From assembly GCA_900321655.1 (NCBI GenBank), contig ONWU01000031.1:1-41389 (forward strand): a DNA stretch of 41,389 nucleotides, given 5' to 3'. Under the pieces are notes generated by a model. It made no database searches. It saw only the letters and a program-made list of their open reading frames with translations, and was not told the origin of the DNA. The stretch is from an uncultured Bacteroidales bacterium (GTDB lineage: Bacteria > Bacteroidota > Bacteroidia > Bacteroidales > UBA932). The position numbers and the translations under genes are program-made. Each line of letters starts with the position of its first letter. The stretch's first letter is position 1. Below, piece after piece: positions 25,388-33,612 of the stretch.

Positions 25388-26115
25388 GAAAACTAAGCTA
25401 TTTTGTCTCGGATGTGCACCTGGGACTCCGTCTGCCGGAGGCCCCGGAGCGGGAAAGGCGTTTTGTGAGCTTTCTCCGCAGCATTCCCGTGGAGGAAACC
25501 GAAGCGCTGTATATGCTGGGAGATATCTGGGACTTCTGGTACGAATACCGGGATGTGGTGCCCAAGGGCTTCGCCCAGGTGTTTGCCGCCCTGCTGGATT
25601 TGATGGATGCCGGTGTCAAGGTCTATTTCGTGGAAGGAAACCACGACCAGTGGAGCTACGGCTATTTTGAAGAACTGGGGATGATCTGCCCCAAGGAGCA
25701 GCCCTTTTATACGGAGATAGCCGGGAAGCGTTTCTGTATGGGTCACGGAGATCTCCTGGGCCCGGTAAAACCCAAGTACAGATGCATCCAGTGGATGTTT
25801 CACAACAAACTGTTCCGCATCCTTTTCTCTATGCTGCATCCCCGCATCGGAATGGGGTGGGGAAAGAGCTGGAGCCGCCAGTCCCGTACCGCCAAGCCGG
25901 TGCCCCGTTACCAGTACAACGGTGAATCCGAGCCTCTGTGGAAGTGGTGCAAGGCCTGCGGCCGCCCCGTAGATTTCTTTGTCTTCGGGCATTATCACAC
26001 GCCGTGGGATGTGCCGGTGGGAGATGCCCGCCTGCTGGTGCTTTCGGATTGGAGAAGCCCCAACTGGCTGGTTTTCAATGCCGAAGACGGCTCTATGTCC
26101 TTTGTGACTGAGTAA
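25384..26115 (+). CDS. lpxH: UDP-2,3-diacylglucosamine diphosphatase (LpxH-type)
   Basis: A 243-residue calcineurin-like metallophosphoesterase. The metal-binding motifs are in order: SDVHLG (Asp10, His12), LGDIWD (Asp47), GNHD (85-88), MGHGD (His121) and FGHYHT (His203, His205). LpxH removes UMP from UDP-2,3-diacylglucosamine to give lipid X in lipid A synthesis on the inner face of the membrane. Bacteroidetes have several related phosphoesterases, so the exact substrate is likely but not certain. It overlaps uppP by 4 nt, a coupling that joins two envelope-lipid steps. Confidence 0.85.
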   Translation: MRKLSYFVSDVHLGLRLPEAPERERRFVSFLRSIPVEETEALYMLGDIWDFWYEYRDVVPKGFAQVFAALLDLMDAGVKVYFVEGNHDQWSYGYFEELGMICPKEQPFYTEIAGKRFCMGHGDLLGPVKPKYRCIQWMFHNKLFRILFSMLHPRIGMGWGKSWSRQSRTAKPVPRYQYNGESEPLWKWCKACGRPVDFFVFGHYHTPWDVPVGDARLLVLSDWRSPNWLVFNAEDGSMSFVTE

Positions 26116-26116
26116 A

Positions 26117-26866
26117 TTATTTCAGGTACTTTTCCGGAATTTCCACTTTCGGAGGGTCTTCCCAGAAAACAGACCAGTACAGGGCGGGAAATTCTCCCGC
26201 CTGATAGATGCGTACCAGCTCTTCCAGGTCTTTATCGGCCCCGCCCGGGTCGTATTCCGATTTGAGGCTGTTGTCGAAGAGCCGGGCCACCCCCTGCCAG
26301 AAAGCGGCGGTGATGCCTCCCTTGTAGTCTTTGATGATGGCGTATGCCGTGATGCCGGTTTCCCGGCTGATGAGTTTCAGCAGCAGCGCCCCCTGGCTGA
26401 TGCTCATTTCCCGGAAAGAGCCCTCAAAATCCTTGAACAGCTGTTTCTGGATGGCGTCTATGTATCTTTCTTTCCGCAGCCCGCGGTATTTTTCCACCGA
26501 GAGCGTGCTGTCTACCTGCCGTACCAATTTACCGGATGCGACCGCGTAAGGGTACACGCGCGCGAAACGCCAGACCAGTTTGTAGTAGTTTCGCCAGTTC
26601 TTGGTATTCTGCCGGGTGCCCCGGCTGAAGATGAACGTAGGGGGGAGGTTGTCCAGATAAGTGGTATCTCCGTTTTCCACGCGCATCCGAAGATAGCTTC
26701 TGCCCTCCTGCTGCGCTCCGCCTTCGGCCTGCACCTGCCGGCGGGCCATCTCGTTCTGCTTTTCCCGGGCCCTGTCCATCGCCCGGCGGATATGATTCTG
26801 GGCCGATGCCGTCAGGGGAGAGAGCGTCAGCATCAGAATCAGGCCGATATGAAGGATTCGATTCAC
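26117..26866 (-). CDS. DUF4294 family exported protein
   Basis: A 249-residue protein from the GTG at 26866, with a signal peptide ending TASAQ. The DUF4294 core (about 75-180) is seen as NYYKLVWRFARVYPYAVAS, SQGALLLKLISRETG and GGITAAFWQGVARLFD. The family is conserved in Bacteroidetes and has no known function; the protein is probably periplasmic or outer-membrane associated. An ATG at 26908 in the same frame is not used here, because a strong promoter lies at 26873-26904, between it and the GTG. The gene is convergent with lpxH (1-nt gap). Confidence 0.8.
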   Translation of the reverse strand: MNRILHIGLILMLTLSPLTASAQNHIRRAMDRAREKQNEMARRQVQAEGGAQQEGRSYLRMRVENGDTTYLDNLPPTFIFSRGTRQNTKNWRNYYKLVWRFARVYPYAVASGKLVRQVDSTLSVEKYRGLRKERYIDAIQKQLFKDFEGSFREMSISQGALLLKLISRETGITAYAIIKDYKGGITAAFWQGVARLFDNSLKSEYDPGGADKDLEELVRIYQAGEFPALYWSVFWEDPPKVEIPEKYLK

Positions 26867-26872
26867 GGAATA

Positions 26873-26904
26873 CAAAGGTAAGTTTTTGCAAATTTTCTGC
26901 CAAA
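26873..26904 (-). promoter_or_regulatory. promoter of the DUF4294 gene
   Basis: Minus strand TTTG (26904-26901), 20 nt, TACCTTTG (26880-26873). The predicted start coincides with the GTG at 26866, so the mRNA would be leaderless; this decides the start codon chosen. Confidence 0.7.
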
Positions 26905-27036
26905 TCAAAAAGGGCCGATCGCCCCTGTCGAAAATGGCGAAAAGTTTTTTTCAACCACTTTCATAAGTTGCCTGTTTTTCGGATAGTTAGCTATTCAAAT
27001 CTGCGGTCGAAAATGTTGAAAAATAATGTAAAAATA

Positions 27037-27067
27037 TTTGGTGAATCGGAAAAATTTCGTAACTTTG
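27037..27067 (+). promoter_or_regulatory. promoter of the rplP-rplQ ribosomal block
   Basis: TTTG (27037-27040), 19 nt, TAACTTTG (27060-27067), full consensus. The leader to rplP is about 82 nt. It makes the second ribosomal block independent of the first. Confidence 0.87.
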
Positions 27068-27155
27068 CAGTCCCCAAATTGGAGCAAAACGCACCCAACC
27101 AGCTGAGTTTCAATGAGTTAGGGACAAATAAGGAAATTAATTAAACATTAAAGCA

Positions 27156-27578
27156 ATGTTACAGCCTAAAAGAACAAAATTCAGAAGGGAACAGAAAAAC
27201 CGCATGAAGGGCAATTCCGGTCGTGGAAACCAGCTCGCATTCGGTTCTTTCGGCCTCAAGAACCTTGAGAACTGCTGGCTCACTGCCCATCAGATCGAGG
27301 CTGCCCGTCAGGCCATTTCCCGTCGTATGAACCGTGAAGGTCAGATCTGGATCCGTGTCTTCCCTGTGAAGCCGTTCACCGCCAAGCCGCTCGATACCCG
27401 TATGGGTAAAGGTAAGGGTGATCCTCAGGGCTTCGTAGCTCCCATCACTCCTGGCCGTATCCTCTTCGAGGCAGAGGGTGTTTCCCTCGCCGTTGCCAAA
27501 GAGGCCATGCGTCTTGCCGCCAACAAACTTCCCGTCGCCACCAAGTTCGTGGTCCGCAGGGATTATGTAGAAGAATAA
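27156..27578 (+). CDS. rplP: 50S ribosomal protein L16
   Basis: 140 residues, starting [19 protein letters not shown]. It contains [13 protein letters not shown] and the RMGKGKG segment near the A-site tRNA contact. L16 helps organise the peptidyl transferase and A-site region. Normally it is directly downstream of rpsC; here it opens a new operon about 10 kb away with its own promoter. Confidence 0.96.
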   Translation: MLQPKRTKFRREQKNRMKGNSGRGNQLAFGSFGLKNLENCWLTAHQIEAARQAISRRMNREGQIWIRVFPVKPFTAKPLDTRMGKGKGDPQGFVAPITPGRILFEAEGVSLAVAKEAMRLAANKLPVATKFVVRRDYVEE

Positions 27579-27579
27579 T

Positions 27580-27586
27580 AAGGAGG
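27580..27586 (+). promoter_or_regulatory. Shine-Dalgarno-type site before rpmC
   Basis: AAGGAGG, 7 nt before the rpmC ATG at 27594: the strongest such site in the window. Confidence 0.6.
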
Positions 27587-27593
27587 AGAAGAA

Positions 27594-27791
27594 ATGAAAG
27601 TATCCGAAGTACGTGAGATGTCCGTCGCAGATCTTCGCGACCGCATCGACATCGAGAAGAACAACCTCGACACCATGAAGCTCAATCATGCGATCTCTCC
27701 CCTGGAGGACACCTCCAAGATCCGCAAGACCCGTCAGGATATCGCTCGCATGATCACCATCCTGGCCGAGAAAGAGAAACAGCAGAACTAA
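27594..27791 (+). CDS. rpmC: 50S ribosomal protein L29
   Basis: 65 residues forming two helices, with the conserved end [17 protein letters not shown]29 sits beside L23 at the tunnel exit. The N-terminal [16 protein letters not shown] is the usual Bacteroidetes form. Confidence 0.94.
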   Translation: MKVSEVREMSVADLRDRIDIEKNNLDTMKLNHAISPLEDTSKIRKTRQDIARMITILAEKEKQQN

Positions 27792-27805
27792 ACCAGCATC
27801 GACCT

Positions 27806-28060
27806 ATGGAAAGAAATCTTCGTAAGGAAAGAGTAGGCATCGTGGTATCCAACAAGATGGACAAGACCATCGTGGTCGCCGTCGAAACCCACGAGAAGCA
27901 CCCCATTTACGGCAAGTTCGTAAAGAAGACCACCAAGTTCGTTGCCGAGGACGCCAACAATGAGTGCTCCGAGGGCGATACCGTCCGCATCATGGAGACC
28001 CGTCCCCTGAGCAAGACCAAGAAGTGGAGATTAGTTGAAATCGTAGAAAAAGTCAAGTAA
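27806..28060 (+). CDS. rpsQ: 30S ribosomal protein S17
   Basis: 84 residues with an OB fold. Motifs are [32 protein letters not shown] and [21 protein letters not shown]17 is a primary binder of the 5' domain of 16S rRNA. It has the expected length and lies 14 nt from rpmC. Confidence 0.96.
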   Translation: MERNLRKERVGIVVSNKMDKTIVVAVETHEKHPIYGKFVKKTTKFVAEDANNECSEGDTVRIMETRPLSKTKKWRLVEIVEKVK

Positions 28061-28062
28061 TT

Positions 28063-28428
28063 ATGATACAGCAGGAATCACGTTTAGCGGTTGCTGACAA
28101 CAGCGGTGCAAAGGAAGTTCTCTGCATCCGCGTTCTGGGTGGTACCCGCCACCGTTATGCAACCATCGGCGAGACCATCGTCGTGACCGTCAAGAGCGCC
28201 ATCCCCGGTGGCGACATCAAGAAGGGCACCGTTACCAAGGCTGTGGTTGTCCGTACCAAGAAGGAAATCCGTCGTCCGGACGGTTCCTATATCCGTTTCG
28301 ATGAGAATGCATGCGTTCTGCTGAACGGCGCCGGCGAACTCCGCGGCACCCGTATCTTCGGCCCCGTGGCCCGCGAACTCCGCGAGAACTACATGAAAAT
28401 CGTTTCCCTGGCCCCGGAAGTCCTTTAA
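28063..28428 (+). CDS. rplN: 50S ribosomal protein L14
   Basis: 121 residues. The start [19 protein letters not shown] and the central block [17 protein letters not shown] are diagnostic, and the C-terminal [14 protein letters not shown] is complete. L14 forms an inter-subunit bridge and is the docking point of ribosome silencing factor. It starts 2 nt after rpsQ. Confidence 0.97.
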   Translation: MIQQESRLAVADNSGAKEVLCIRVLGGTRHRYATIGETIVVTVKSAIPGGDIKKGTVTKAVVVRTKKEIRRPDGSYIRFDENACVLLNGAGELRGTRIFGPVARELRENYMKIVSLAPEVL

Positions 28429-28441
28429 AGAGTAGAGAGTT

Positions 28442-28756
28442 ATGAAAAAGTTCAATATCAAGAAAGGCGATACCGTGTATGTGAATGCCGGTAACGACAA
28501 GGGCAAGACCGGAAAGGTCCTCGAGGTGCTGCGCGACAAGGATCGCGTCATCGTAGAGGGTGTCAACATGGTGTCCAAGCACACCAAACCCAACCCCAAG
28601 AACCCTCAGGGCGGTATTGTAAAACAGGAAGCCGGAATCCACATCTCCAATGTGAACCTGATGGATGCCAATGGCAAGGCCACCAAGGTTGCTCACAAGG
28701 AAGTTGATGGAAAGAAGGTCCGTATTGCTAAAACAACCGGAGAGGAGATCAAGTAA
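28442..28756 (+). CDS. rplX: 50S ribosomal protein L24
   Basis: 104 residues. A KOW motif runs [20 protein letters not shown], then [21 protein letters not shown] and [16 protein letters not shown]24 is one of the assembly initiators of the 50S subunit. No irregularity was seen. Confidence 0.96.
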   Translation: MKKFNIKKGDTVYVNAGNDKGKTGKVLEVLRDKDRVIVEGVNMVSKHTKPNPKNPQGGIVKQEAGIHISNVNLMDANGKATKVAHKEVDGKKVRIAKTTGEEIK

Positions 28757-28758
28757 TT

Positions 28759-29358
28759 ATGGCAAAGAAAGCAACAAAACCCGCAGAAGCCCAGGCGCTT
28801 CCTACCGGATACACCCCGGACCTGAAGAAGGTATACAAAGAGGAGATCATTCCCGCTCTGGTGAAGCAGTTCTCCTATACCACTGTTATGCAGGTTCCCA
28901 AGCTGGTGAAAATTACCCTCAACGAAGGTGTCGGTGACGCCACCCAGGACAAGAAGATGGTTGAAGAGGCCGCTGAGGAGCTCTCCATCATCGCCGGTCA
29001 GAAGGCTGTCATCACCAACTCCCGCAAGGATATCTCCAACTTCAAGCTCCGTAAGGGCATGCCCATCGGCGCTAAGGTAACCCTCCGTGATGTCCGCATG
29101 TACGAATTCCTGGAGCGTCTCATCCGTGTGGCTCTCCCCCGTATCCGCGACTTCAACGGTATCTCCGAGAAGATGGACGGTCAGGGTAACTACACCCTCG
29201 GTATCAAGGAGCAGATCATCTTCCCTGAAATCGAGATCGACAAGAACCCCCGCATCCACGGTGTGGAGATCACTTTCGTGACCACCGCCAAGACCGACGA
29301 AGAGGCTCACGCCCTTCTGAAGGCTTTCGGCCTCCCGTTCAAGAAACACAATAACTAA
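28759..29358 (+). CDS. rplE: 50S ribosomal protein L5
   Basis: 199 residues, about 15 longer than usual because of an N-terminal extension [15 protein letters not shown] before the normal [13 protein letters not shown] start. The core has [37 protein letters not shown] and [16 protein letters not shown]5 carries 5S rRNA into the central protuberance. An alternative internal start is not available, as no Met occurs before the core. Confidence 0.96.
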   Translation: MAKKATKPAEAQALPTGYTPDLKKVYKEEIIPALVKQFSYTTVMQVPKLVKITLNEGVGDATQDKKMVEEAAEELSIIAGQKAVITNSRKDISNFKLRKGMPIGAKVTLRDVRMYEFLERLIRVALPRIRDFNGISEKMDGQGNYTLGIKEQIIFPEIEIDKNPRIHGVEITFVTTAKTDEEAHALLKAFGLPFKKHNN

Positions 29359-29367
29359 GATAGTAGC

Positions 29368-29637
29368 ATGGCAAAGGAATCAATGAAAGCTCGCGAAGTA
29401 AAACGCGCGAAATTAGTTGCTAAGTACGCCGAGAAGCGTGCAGCTCTGAAAGAGGCCGGCGACTACGCCGCTCTGGACAAGCTTCCCAAGAACGCTAGCC
29501 CCGTACGTCTCCACAACCGCTGCTCCCTCACCGGTCGTCCCAAGGGTTACATGCGTGAATTCGGCCTCAGCCGTATTCAGTTCCGCGAAATGGCCTCCCA
29601 GGGCCTCATCCCGGGCGTCAAGAAGGCCAGCTGGTAA
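29368..29637 (+). CDS. rpsN: 30S ribosomal protein S14 (zinc-free type)
   Basis: 89 residues, the long form without the two CxxC zinc motifs: only a single Cys remains in [19 protein letters not shown]. The start [17 protein letters not shown] matches the C-minus type. S14 lies in the 30S head near S3 and S10. A 74-nt gap separates it from rpsH. Confidence 0.96.
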   Translation: MAKESMKAREVKRAKLVAKYAEKRAALKEAGDYAALDKLPKNASPVRLHNRCSLTGRPKGYMREFGLSRIQFREMASQGLIPGVKKASW

Positions 29638-29711
29638 TCCTTTAATTCATTATTAATTAACAATCGGATATCGGGCGTAACAAATGCGCCGGTCCACAAA
29701 AAGACAAAAAA
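29638..29711 (+). other. 74-nt spacer inside the spc operon
   Basis: The longest gap within the rplP-rplQ block; most of the others are under 25 nt. It is AT-rich at first, then holds a possible short hairpin (GGCG with CGCC around a TAACAAATG loop) and an A-rich run before the rpsH ATG. No promoter consensus or coding frame was recognised. Confidence 0.5.
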
Positions 29712-30107
29712 ATGACTGATCCTATTGCAGATTTTCTGACCAGAATCCGTAACGCTTACCGCGCTGGTAAGAAAGTGGTGGAAATCCCTTCTTCCAATAT
29801 GAAGGTGGCCATCACCAAGATTCTGTGCGAAAAAGGTTACATCCTCAGCTACAAGATTGTTGAGGGTACCCCTTACAACACCATCAAGATCGCTCTGAAG
29901 TATCACCCCGAGACCAAGGCTGCCGCCATCAAGAGCATTGTGCGCGTGAGCACCCCCGGTCTTCGCAAGTATGCAGACGTAGCCAACATGCCCCGCGTCC
30001 TCAATGGCCTGGGTATCGCTGTGCTCTCCACGTCCAAGGGCGTTATCACCGACAAGGAAGCCAAGGAGCTGAACGTTGGCGGTGAGGTTATTTGCTATGT
30101 TTACTAA
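29712..30107 (+). CDS. rpsH: 30S ribosomal protein S8
   Basis: 131 residues with MTDPIADFLTRIRNAYRAG at the start and the C-terminal GIAVLSTSKGVITDKEA with VGGEVICYVY, both standard. S8 binds the central domain of 16S rRNA and in Escherichia coli represses the spc operon. Whether the 74-nt spacer upstream serves this purpose here is unknown. Confidence 0.97.
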   Translation: MTDPIADFLTRIRNAYRAGKKVVEIPSSNMKVAITKILCEKGYILSYKIVEGTPYNTIKIALKYHPETKAAAIKSIVRVSTPGLRKYADVANMPRVLNGLGIAVLSTSKGVITDKEAKELNVGGEVICYVY

Positions 30108-30121
30108 TCGAACCCAACATT

Positions 30122-30682
30122 ATGTCAAGAATCGGTAAATTACCTGTAGTCCTTCCGGCCGGTACCAAGGCAGAGCTCCTGGACGGCAATATCGTGAAGG
30201 TGAAAGGCCCTCATGGCGAAATGTGCCAGAAGGTGGATCCGGATATCACCGTGACCATCGAGGGAAATGAAATCAAATTCACCCGCCCCAGCGATCTTCC
30301 CCGTTTCCGCTCCATGCACGGCCTGTATCGCGCTCTCGTCCACAATATGGTGGTCGGTGTGAGCGAAGGCTTCACCATCAAGCAGGAATTCGTAGGTGTA
30401 GGTTATCGCGTGGTTGCCCAGGGCCAGCTTCTGACCATGTCCGTAGGTTATTCCCACGACATCCAGATCATGCTGCCCGCCGAGGTGTCCGCTGAGACCC
30501 CTCAGGTGCGTAAGGGTGAGAACCCCATCCTCATTCTCAAGAGCGCCGACAAGCAGCTGGTGGGCCAGGTGGCCGCCAAGATCCGTTCGTTCCGCCGTCC
30601 TGAGCCGTATAAGGGCAAGGGTATCAAGTTCGTGGGCGAGCAGCTCCGTCGCAAGGCTGGTAAAACTGCTTCGGCCAAATAA
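30122..30682 (+). CDS. rplF: 50S ribosomal protein L6
   Basis: 186 residues. The true start is the ATG at 30122 (MSRIGKLPVVLPAG); the open frame to 30092 overlaps rpsH and adds non-homologous residues. The two repeated L6 domains are complete, and the C-terminal signature RRPEPYKGKGIKFVGE is present. L6 supports the sarcin-ricin loop region where translation factors bind. Confidence 0.96.
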   Translation: MSRIGKLPVVLPAGTKAELLDGNIVKVKGPHGEMCQKVDPDITVTIEGNEIKFTRPSDLPRFRSMHGLYRALVHNMVVGVSEGFTIKQEFVGVGYRVVAQGQLLTMSVGYSHDIQIMLPAEVSAETPQVRKGENPILILKSADKQLVGQVAAKIRSFRRPEPYKGKGIKFVGEQLRRKAGKTASAK

Positions 30683-30684
30683 TT

Positions 30685-30690
30685 AGGAGG
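30685..30690 (+). promoter_or_regulatory. Shine-Dalgarno-type site before rplR
   Basis: AGGAGG with an 8-nt spacing to the rplR ATG at 30699, just after the rplF stop. Confidence 0.6.
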
Positions 30691-30698
30691 AAAGAGTT

Positions 30699-31061
30699 AT
30701 GGCATTGAATAGAATTGAAAGAAGAAGACGGATCCACTATCGCATCCGCAAGCATGTCAACGGCACCGCCGAGCGTCCCCGCATGGTCGTGTTCCGCTCC
30801 AACAAGCAGATCTACGTCCAGGTGGTGAACGACCTCGAGGGAAAGACCCTCGTGGCTGCCGCCTCCAATGACAAGGCCCTGGCCGCACAGACCAAGGGCA
30901 AGAATGGCAAGGAAACTGCCGCTATCGTAGGTAAGGCCATCGCCGAGCGCGCTCTCGCCGCCGGTATCACGGCTGTTGCTTTCGACCGCGGAGGTTACCT
31001 CTTCCACGGCAGAGTTAAATGTTTGGCAGACGCTGCCCGTGAAGGCGGCCTCACCTTCTAA
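30699..31061 (+). CDS. rplR: 50S ribosomal protein L18
   Basis: 120 residues. The basic start [21 protein letters not shown] binds 5S r[18 protein letters not shown] and [24 protein letters not shown] complete the family pattern (long strings interrupted as expected). L18 joins 5S rRNA and L5 in the central protuberance. Confidence 0.96.
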   Translation: MALNRIERRRRIHYRIRKHVNGTAERPRMVVFRSNKQIYVQVVNDLEGKTLVAAASNDKALAAQTKGKNGKETAAIVGKAIAERALAAGITAVAFDRGGYLFHGRVKCLADAAREGGLTF

Positions 31062-31075
31062 TTATTGAGACTACT

Positions 31076-31594
31076 ATGGCAAATTCAAACGTAAAAAGAG
31101 TAAAGACCTCTGACCTTGAACTCAAGGACAGACTGGTAGCCATCAACCGTGTGACCAAGGTCACCAAGGGTGGCCGTCACTTCCGCTTCGCCGCCATCGT
31201 GGTGGTGGGAGACGAGAACGGTGTCGTAGGTTACGGTCTCGGTAAGGCTAACGAAGTTACCGCCGCCATCGCCAAGGGCGTGGAGGATGCCAAGAAGAAC
31301 CTGGTGAAGGTTCCCGTGATCAATACCACCATCCCGCACGAGCAGGTAGCCCGCTTCGGTGGCGCTGAGGTTTTCATGAAACCCGCTGCCCCCGGTACCG
31401 GTGTAAAGGCCGGTGGTGCTATGCGTGCCGTGTTCGAGAGCGCCGGTGTACAGAACGTGCTCGCCAAGAGCAAGGGTTCTTCCAACCCTCACAACCTGGT
31501 GAAGGCCACCATTCAGGCTCTCACCGAGATGCGCGACGCCTACACCGTGGCCGGTCTCCGTGGCATTCCTATGAGCAAAGTTTTTAACGGTTAA
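31076..31594 (+). CDS. rpsE: 30S ribosomal protein S5
   Basis: 172 residues. The double-stranded-RNA-binding-like N domain has [17 protein letters not shown], the ram loop [14 protein letters not shown] and the C-terminal [17 protein letters not shown]5 affects decoding accuracy and lines the mRNA entry site with S3 and S4. Length and motifs are normal. Confidence 0.97.
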   Translation: MANSNVKRVKTSDLELKDRLVAINRVTKVTKGGRHFRFAAIVVVGDENGVVGYGLGKANEVTAAIAKGVEDAKKNLVKVPVINTTIPHEQVARFGGAEVFMKPAAPGTGVKAGGAMRAVFESAGVQNVLAKSKGSSNPHNLVKATIQALTEMRDAYTVAGLRGIPMSKVFNG

Positions 31595-31607
31595 TTCGAG
31601 AGAGACT

Positions 31608-31790
31608 ATGGCAAAGCTTAAGATTACCCAGGTTCGCTCCAAGAATGGAGAGACCAAGCGTCAGATCGCAAACCTCAAGACTCTCGGTATCCGCCGGATG
31701 CACCAGACCGTAGAGGTGGAGGATACTCCTATCACCCGCGGTATGCTTGAAAAAGTTCAGCATCTGGTTTCTTATGAAGTAATTGACTAA
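31608..31790 (+). CDS. rpmD: 50S ribosomal protein L30
   Basis: 60 residues, the short bacterial form, with LKITQVRSKNGETKRQ and LGIRRMHQTVEVEDTP. It is one of the smallest genes of the cluster and lies between rpsE and rplO as usual. Confidence 0.94.
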   Translation: MAKLKITQVRSKNGETKRQIANLKTLGIRRMHQTVEVEDTPITRGMLEKVQHLVSYEVID

Positions 31791-31791
31791 G

Positions 31792-31797
31792 AGGAGG
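31792..31797 (+). promoter_or_regulatory. Shine-Dalgarno-type site before rplO
   Basis: AGGAGG, 7 nt before the rplO ATG at 31805, directly after the rpmD stop. Confidence 0.6.
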
Positions 31798-31804
31798 ACA
31801 AGAG

Positions 31805-32254
31805 ATGAAACTTGATAATCTGAAGCCCGCAAAGGGCGCAACCCATAACAGCAAGCGCGTAGGTCGCGGTCAGGGTTCCGGTAAGGGTGGCACTGCTACC
31901 CGTGGTACCAAGGGTGCCCAGGCCCGTGCCGGTTACGAGCACAAGGTCGGTTTCGAAGGTGGTCAGATGCCTATCCAGCGCCGTCTGCCCAAGTTCGGCT
32001 TCAAGAACCCTACCCGTGTTGCCTTCAAGGCCGTTAACGTGGCCACTCTCCAGGCTCTCAGCGAGAAGCTCGGCACCAAGGAGTTCGACGTGGACGCCCT
32101 GATCGCCGCCGGTATCGCTTCCAAGGGAGAGCTGGTGAAGGTGCTCGGCAACGGTGAACTCACCGCCGCCCTCGAGGTGAAGGCCAACGCCTTCTCCGCT
32201 TCTGCAAAGAGCAAGATTGAGGCTGCCGGAGGTAAAGCAATCGTAATCGAATAA
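31805..32254 (+). CDS. rplO: 50S ribosomal protein L15
   Basis: 149 residues. The Gly/Arg-rich N terminus (KRVGRGQGSGKGGTATRG) threads into 23S rRNA, and EGGQMPIQRRLPKFGF is the family signature. The C-terminal domain ending KIEAAGGKAIVIE is complete. secY follows after 8 nt. Confidence 0.96.
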   Translation: MKLDNLKPAKGATHNSKRVGRGQGSGKGGTATRGTKGAQARAGYEHKVGFEGGQMPIQRRLPKFGFKNPTRVAFKAVNVATLQALSEKLGTKEFDVDALIAAGIASKGELVKVLGNGELTAALEVKANAFSASAKSKIEAAGGKAIVIE

Positions 32255-32262
32255 GAATAACG

Positions 32263-33585
32263 ATGAAGAAGTTCATTCAGACCCTTCGCAACATCTACAA
32301 CATCGAAGAACTGCGCAAGCGGATCGGTTACACGATCCTGCTTGTGCTGGTTTACCGTCTGGGTAGCTTTATCCTTCTTCCGGGTATCAACCCTGAGATC
32401 CTGAAGAGCGGTATCGCCGGCACCCAGGAAGGTCTCGTCGGCCTGCTGAATATGTTCTCCGGCGGTGCTTTCGGTAATGCCAGTATCTTCGCGTTGGGTG
32501 TGATGCCGTACATCTCGGCATCCATCGTGGTCCAGCTTCTGGGCATGTTCGTTCCCTCCTTCCGCAAAATGCAGATGGAAGGCGAGAGCGGCCGCCGGAA
32601 GATGAACCAGATCACCCGCTACCTCACGGTGGCTATCCTCGCCGTCCAGGGCCCTGCCTATGTGGTGAGCTTTATCCCCGCCGAGGCTGTCTCCATGCAC
32701 ACCAGCCCCTTCATGTTCCGCCTCCTGTCCACCATCATCCTCATGGCCGGTTCCATGTTCGTGATGTGGCTGGGTGAGCGTATTACGGACCGTGGTATCG
32801 GCAATGGTATTTCCCTCATCATCATGATCGGTATCGTCGCCCGTCTGCCTTATGCTCTGGTTGCAGAGTTCATGCAGAAGTTCGACTCTGCCACCGCCAA
32901 CGGCGGCTTCCCCATGTTCGTGGTGGAAATGATCATCTGGGTACTGGTTATCCTGGCTGCTATCGCCCTGGTGCAGGCTGTCCGCAAAGTTCCGGTGCAG
33001 TATGCCAAGCGCGTTATCGGCAATAAGCAGTACGGTGGTGTGCGTCAGTACATTCCCCTTAAGATCAATGCTGCCGGCGTGATGCCCATCATCTTCGCCC
33101 AGGCTCTGATGATGTTCCCGATGCTTCTGGGTAACTACGAAAGCACCCGCGGTATCGCCGCCGCTTTCTCCAGCTACACCAGCGTCCCTTACAACATTGT
33201 CTTCGGCCTGCTCGTGATCGTCTTCACATACTTCTACACCGCCGTTACCGTGAATCCCACGATGATGGCCGAAGATATGAAGAAGAACGGTGGCTTCATC
33301 CCCGGTGTCAAACCCGGTAAGAAGACGGCTGAGTACCTGGACAGCATTATGACCAAGGTAACCCTCCCGGGTTCCATTTTCCTGGCTATGATCGCATGTA
33401 TGCCGGCACTGGCCAATGTGCTGGGTGTGAACAACCAGTTCGCCAGCTTCTTCGGCGGCACCTCGCTGCTGATCCTTGTGGGCGTTATCCTGGACACCCT
33501 CCAGCAGATTGAAAGCTACCTGCTCATGCGCCATTACGACGGTCTGATGAAGACCGGTCGTCTCACTGGCCGCTCTGGAATGTAA
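32263..33585 (+). CDS. secY: preprotein translocase subunit SecY
   Basis: 440 residues with ten membrane helices forming the protein-conducting channel for Sec export and membrane insertion. Markers are the start FIQTLRNIYNIEELRKRI, a plug-region GGAFGNASIFALGVMPYISAS pattern, GNGISLIIMIGIV, and the cytoplasmic loop VQYAKRVIGNKQYGG that contacts the ribosome and SecA. The C-terminal SYLLMRHYDGLMKTGRLTGR is complete. SecE and SecG are not in the window. Confidence 0.97.
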   Translation: MKKFIQTLRNIYNIEELRKRIGYTILLVLVYRLGSFILLPGINPEILKSGIAGTQEGLVGLLNMFSGGAFGNASIFALGVMPYISASIVVQLLGMFVPSFRKMQMEGESGRRKMNQITRYLTVAILAVQGPAYVVSFIPAEAVSMHTSPFMFRLLSTIILMAGSMFVMWLGERITDRGIGNGISLIIMIGIVARLPYALVAEFMQKFDSATANGGFPMFVVEMIIWVLVILAAIALVQAVRKVPVQYAKRVIGNKQYGGVRQYIPLKINAAGVMPIIFAQALMMFPMLLGNYESTRGIAAAFSSYTSVPYNIVFGLLVIVFTYFYTAVTVNPTMMAEDMKKNGGFIPGVKPGKKTAEYLDSIMTKVTLPGSIFLAMIACMPALANVLGVNNQFASFFGGTSLLILVGVILDTLQQIESYLLMRHYDGLMKTGRLTGRSGM

Positions 33586-33612
33586 TTTTTGGATGTATTA
33601 TCGATAATCGAT

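Noticed and set aside
26915-26935. Imperfect inverted repeat around CGATCG upstream of rplP as an operator
   Set aside because: Only a short imperfect match, lying over 100 nt upstream of the rplP promoter; too weak to support a function.
16905-27155. The block between rpsC and rplP as a genomic island or prophage
   Set aside because: All genes are housekeeping or conserved Bacteroidetes genes; there is no integrase, attachment-site repeat, tRNA border or obvious base-composition shift.
31963-33534. A 523-codon open frame on the minus strand under rplO and secY
   Set aside because: His/Asp/Glu-rich low-complexity translation opposite unmistakable ribosomal protein and SecY genes; a shadow.
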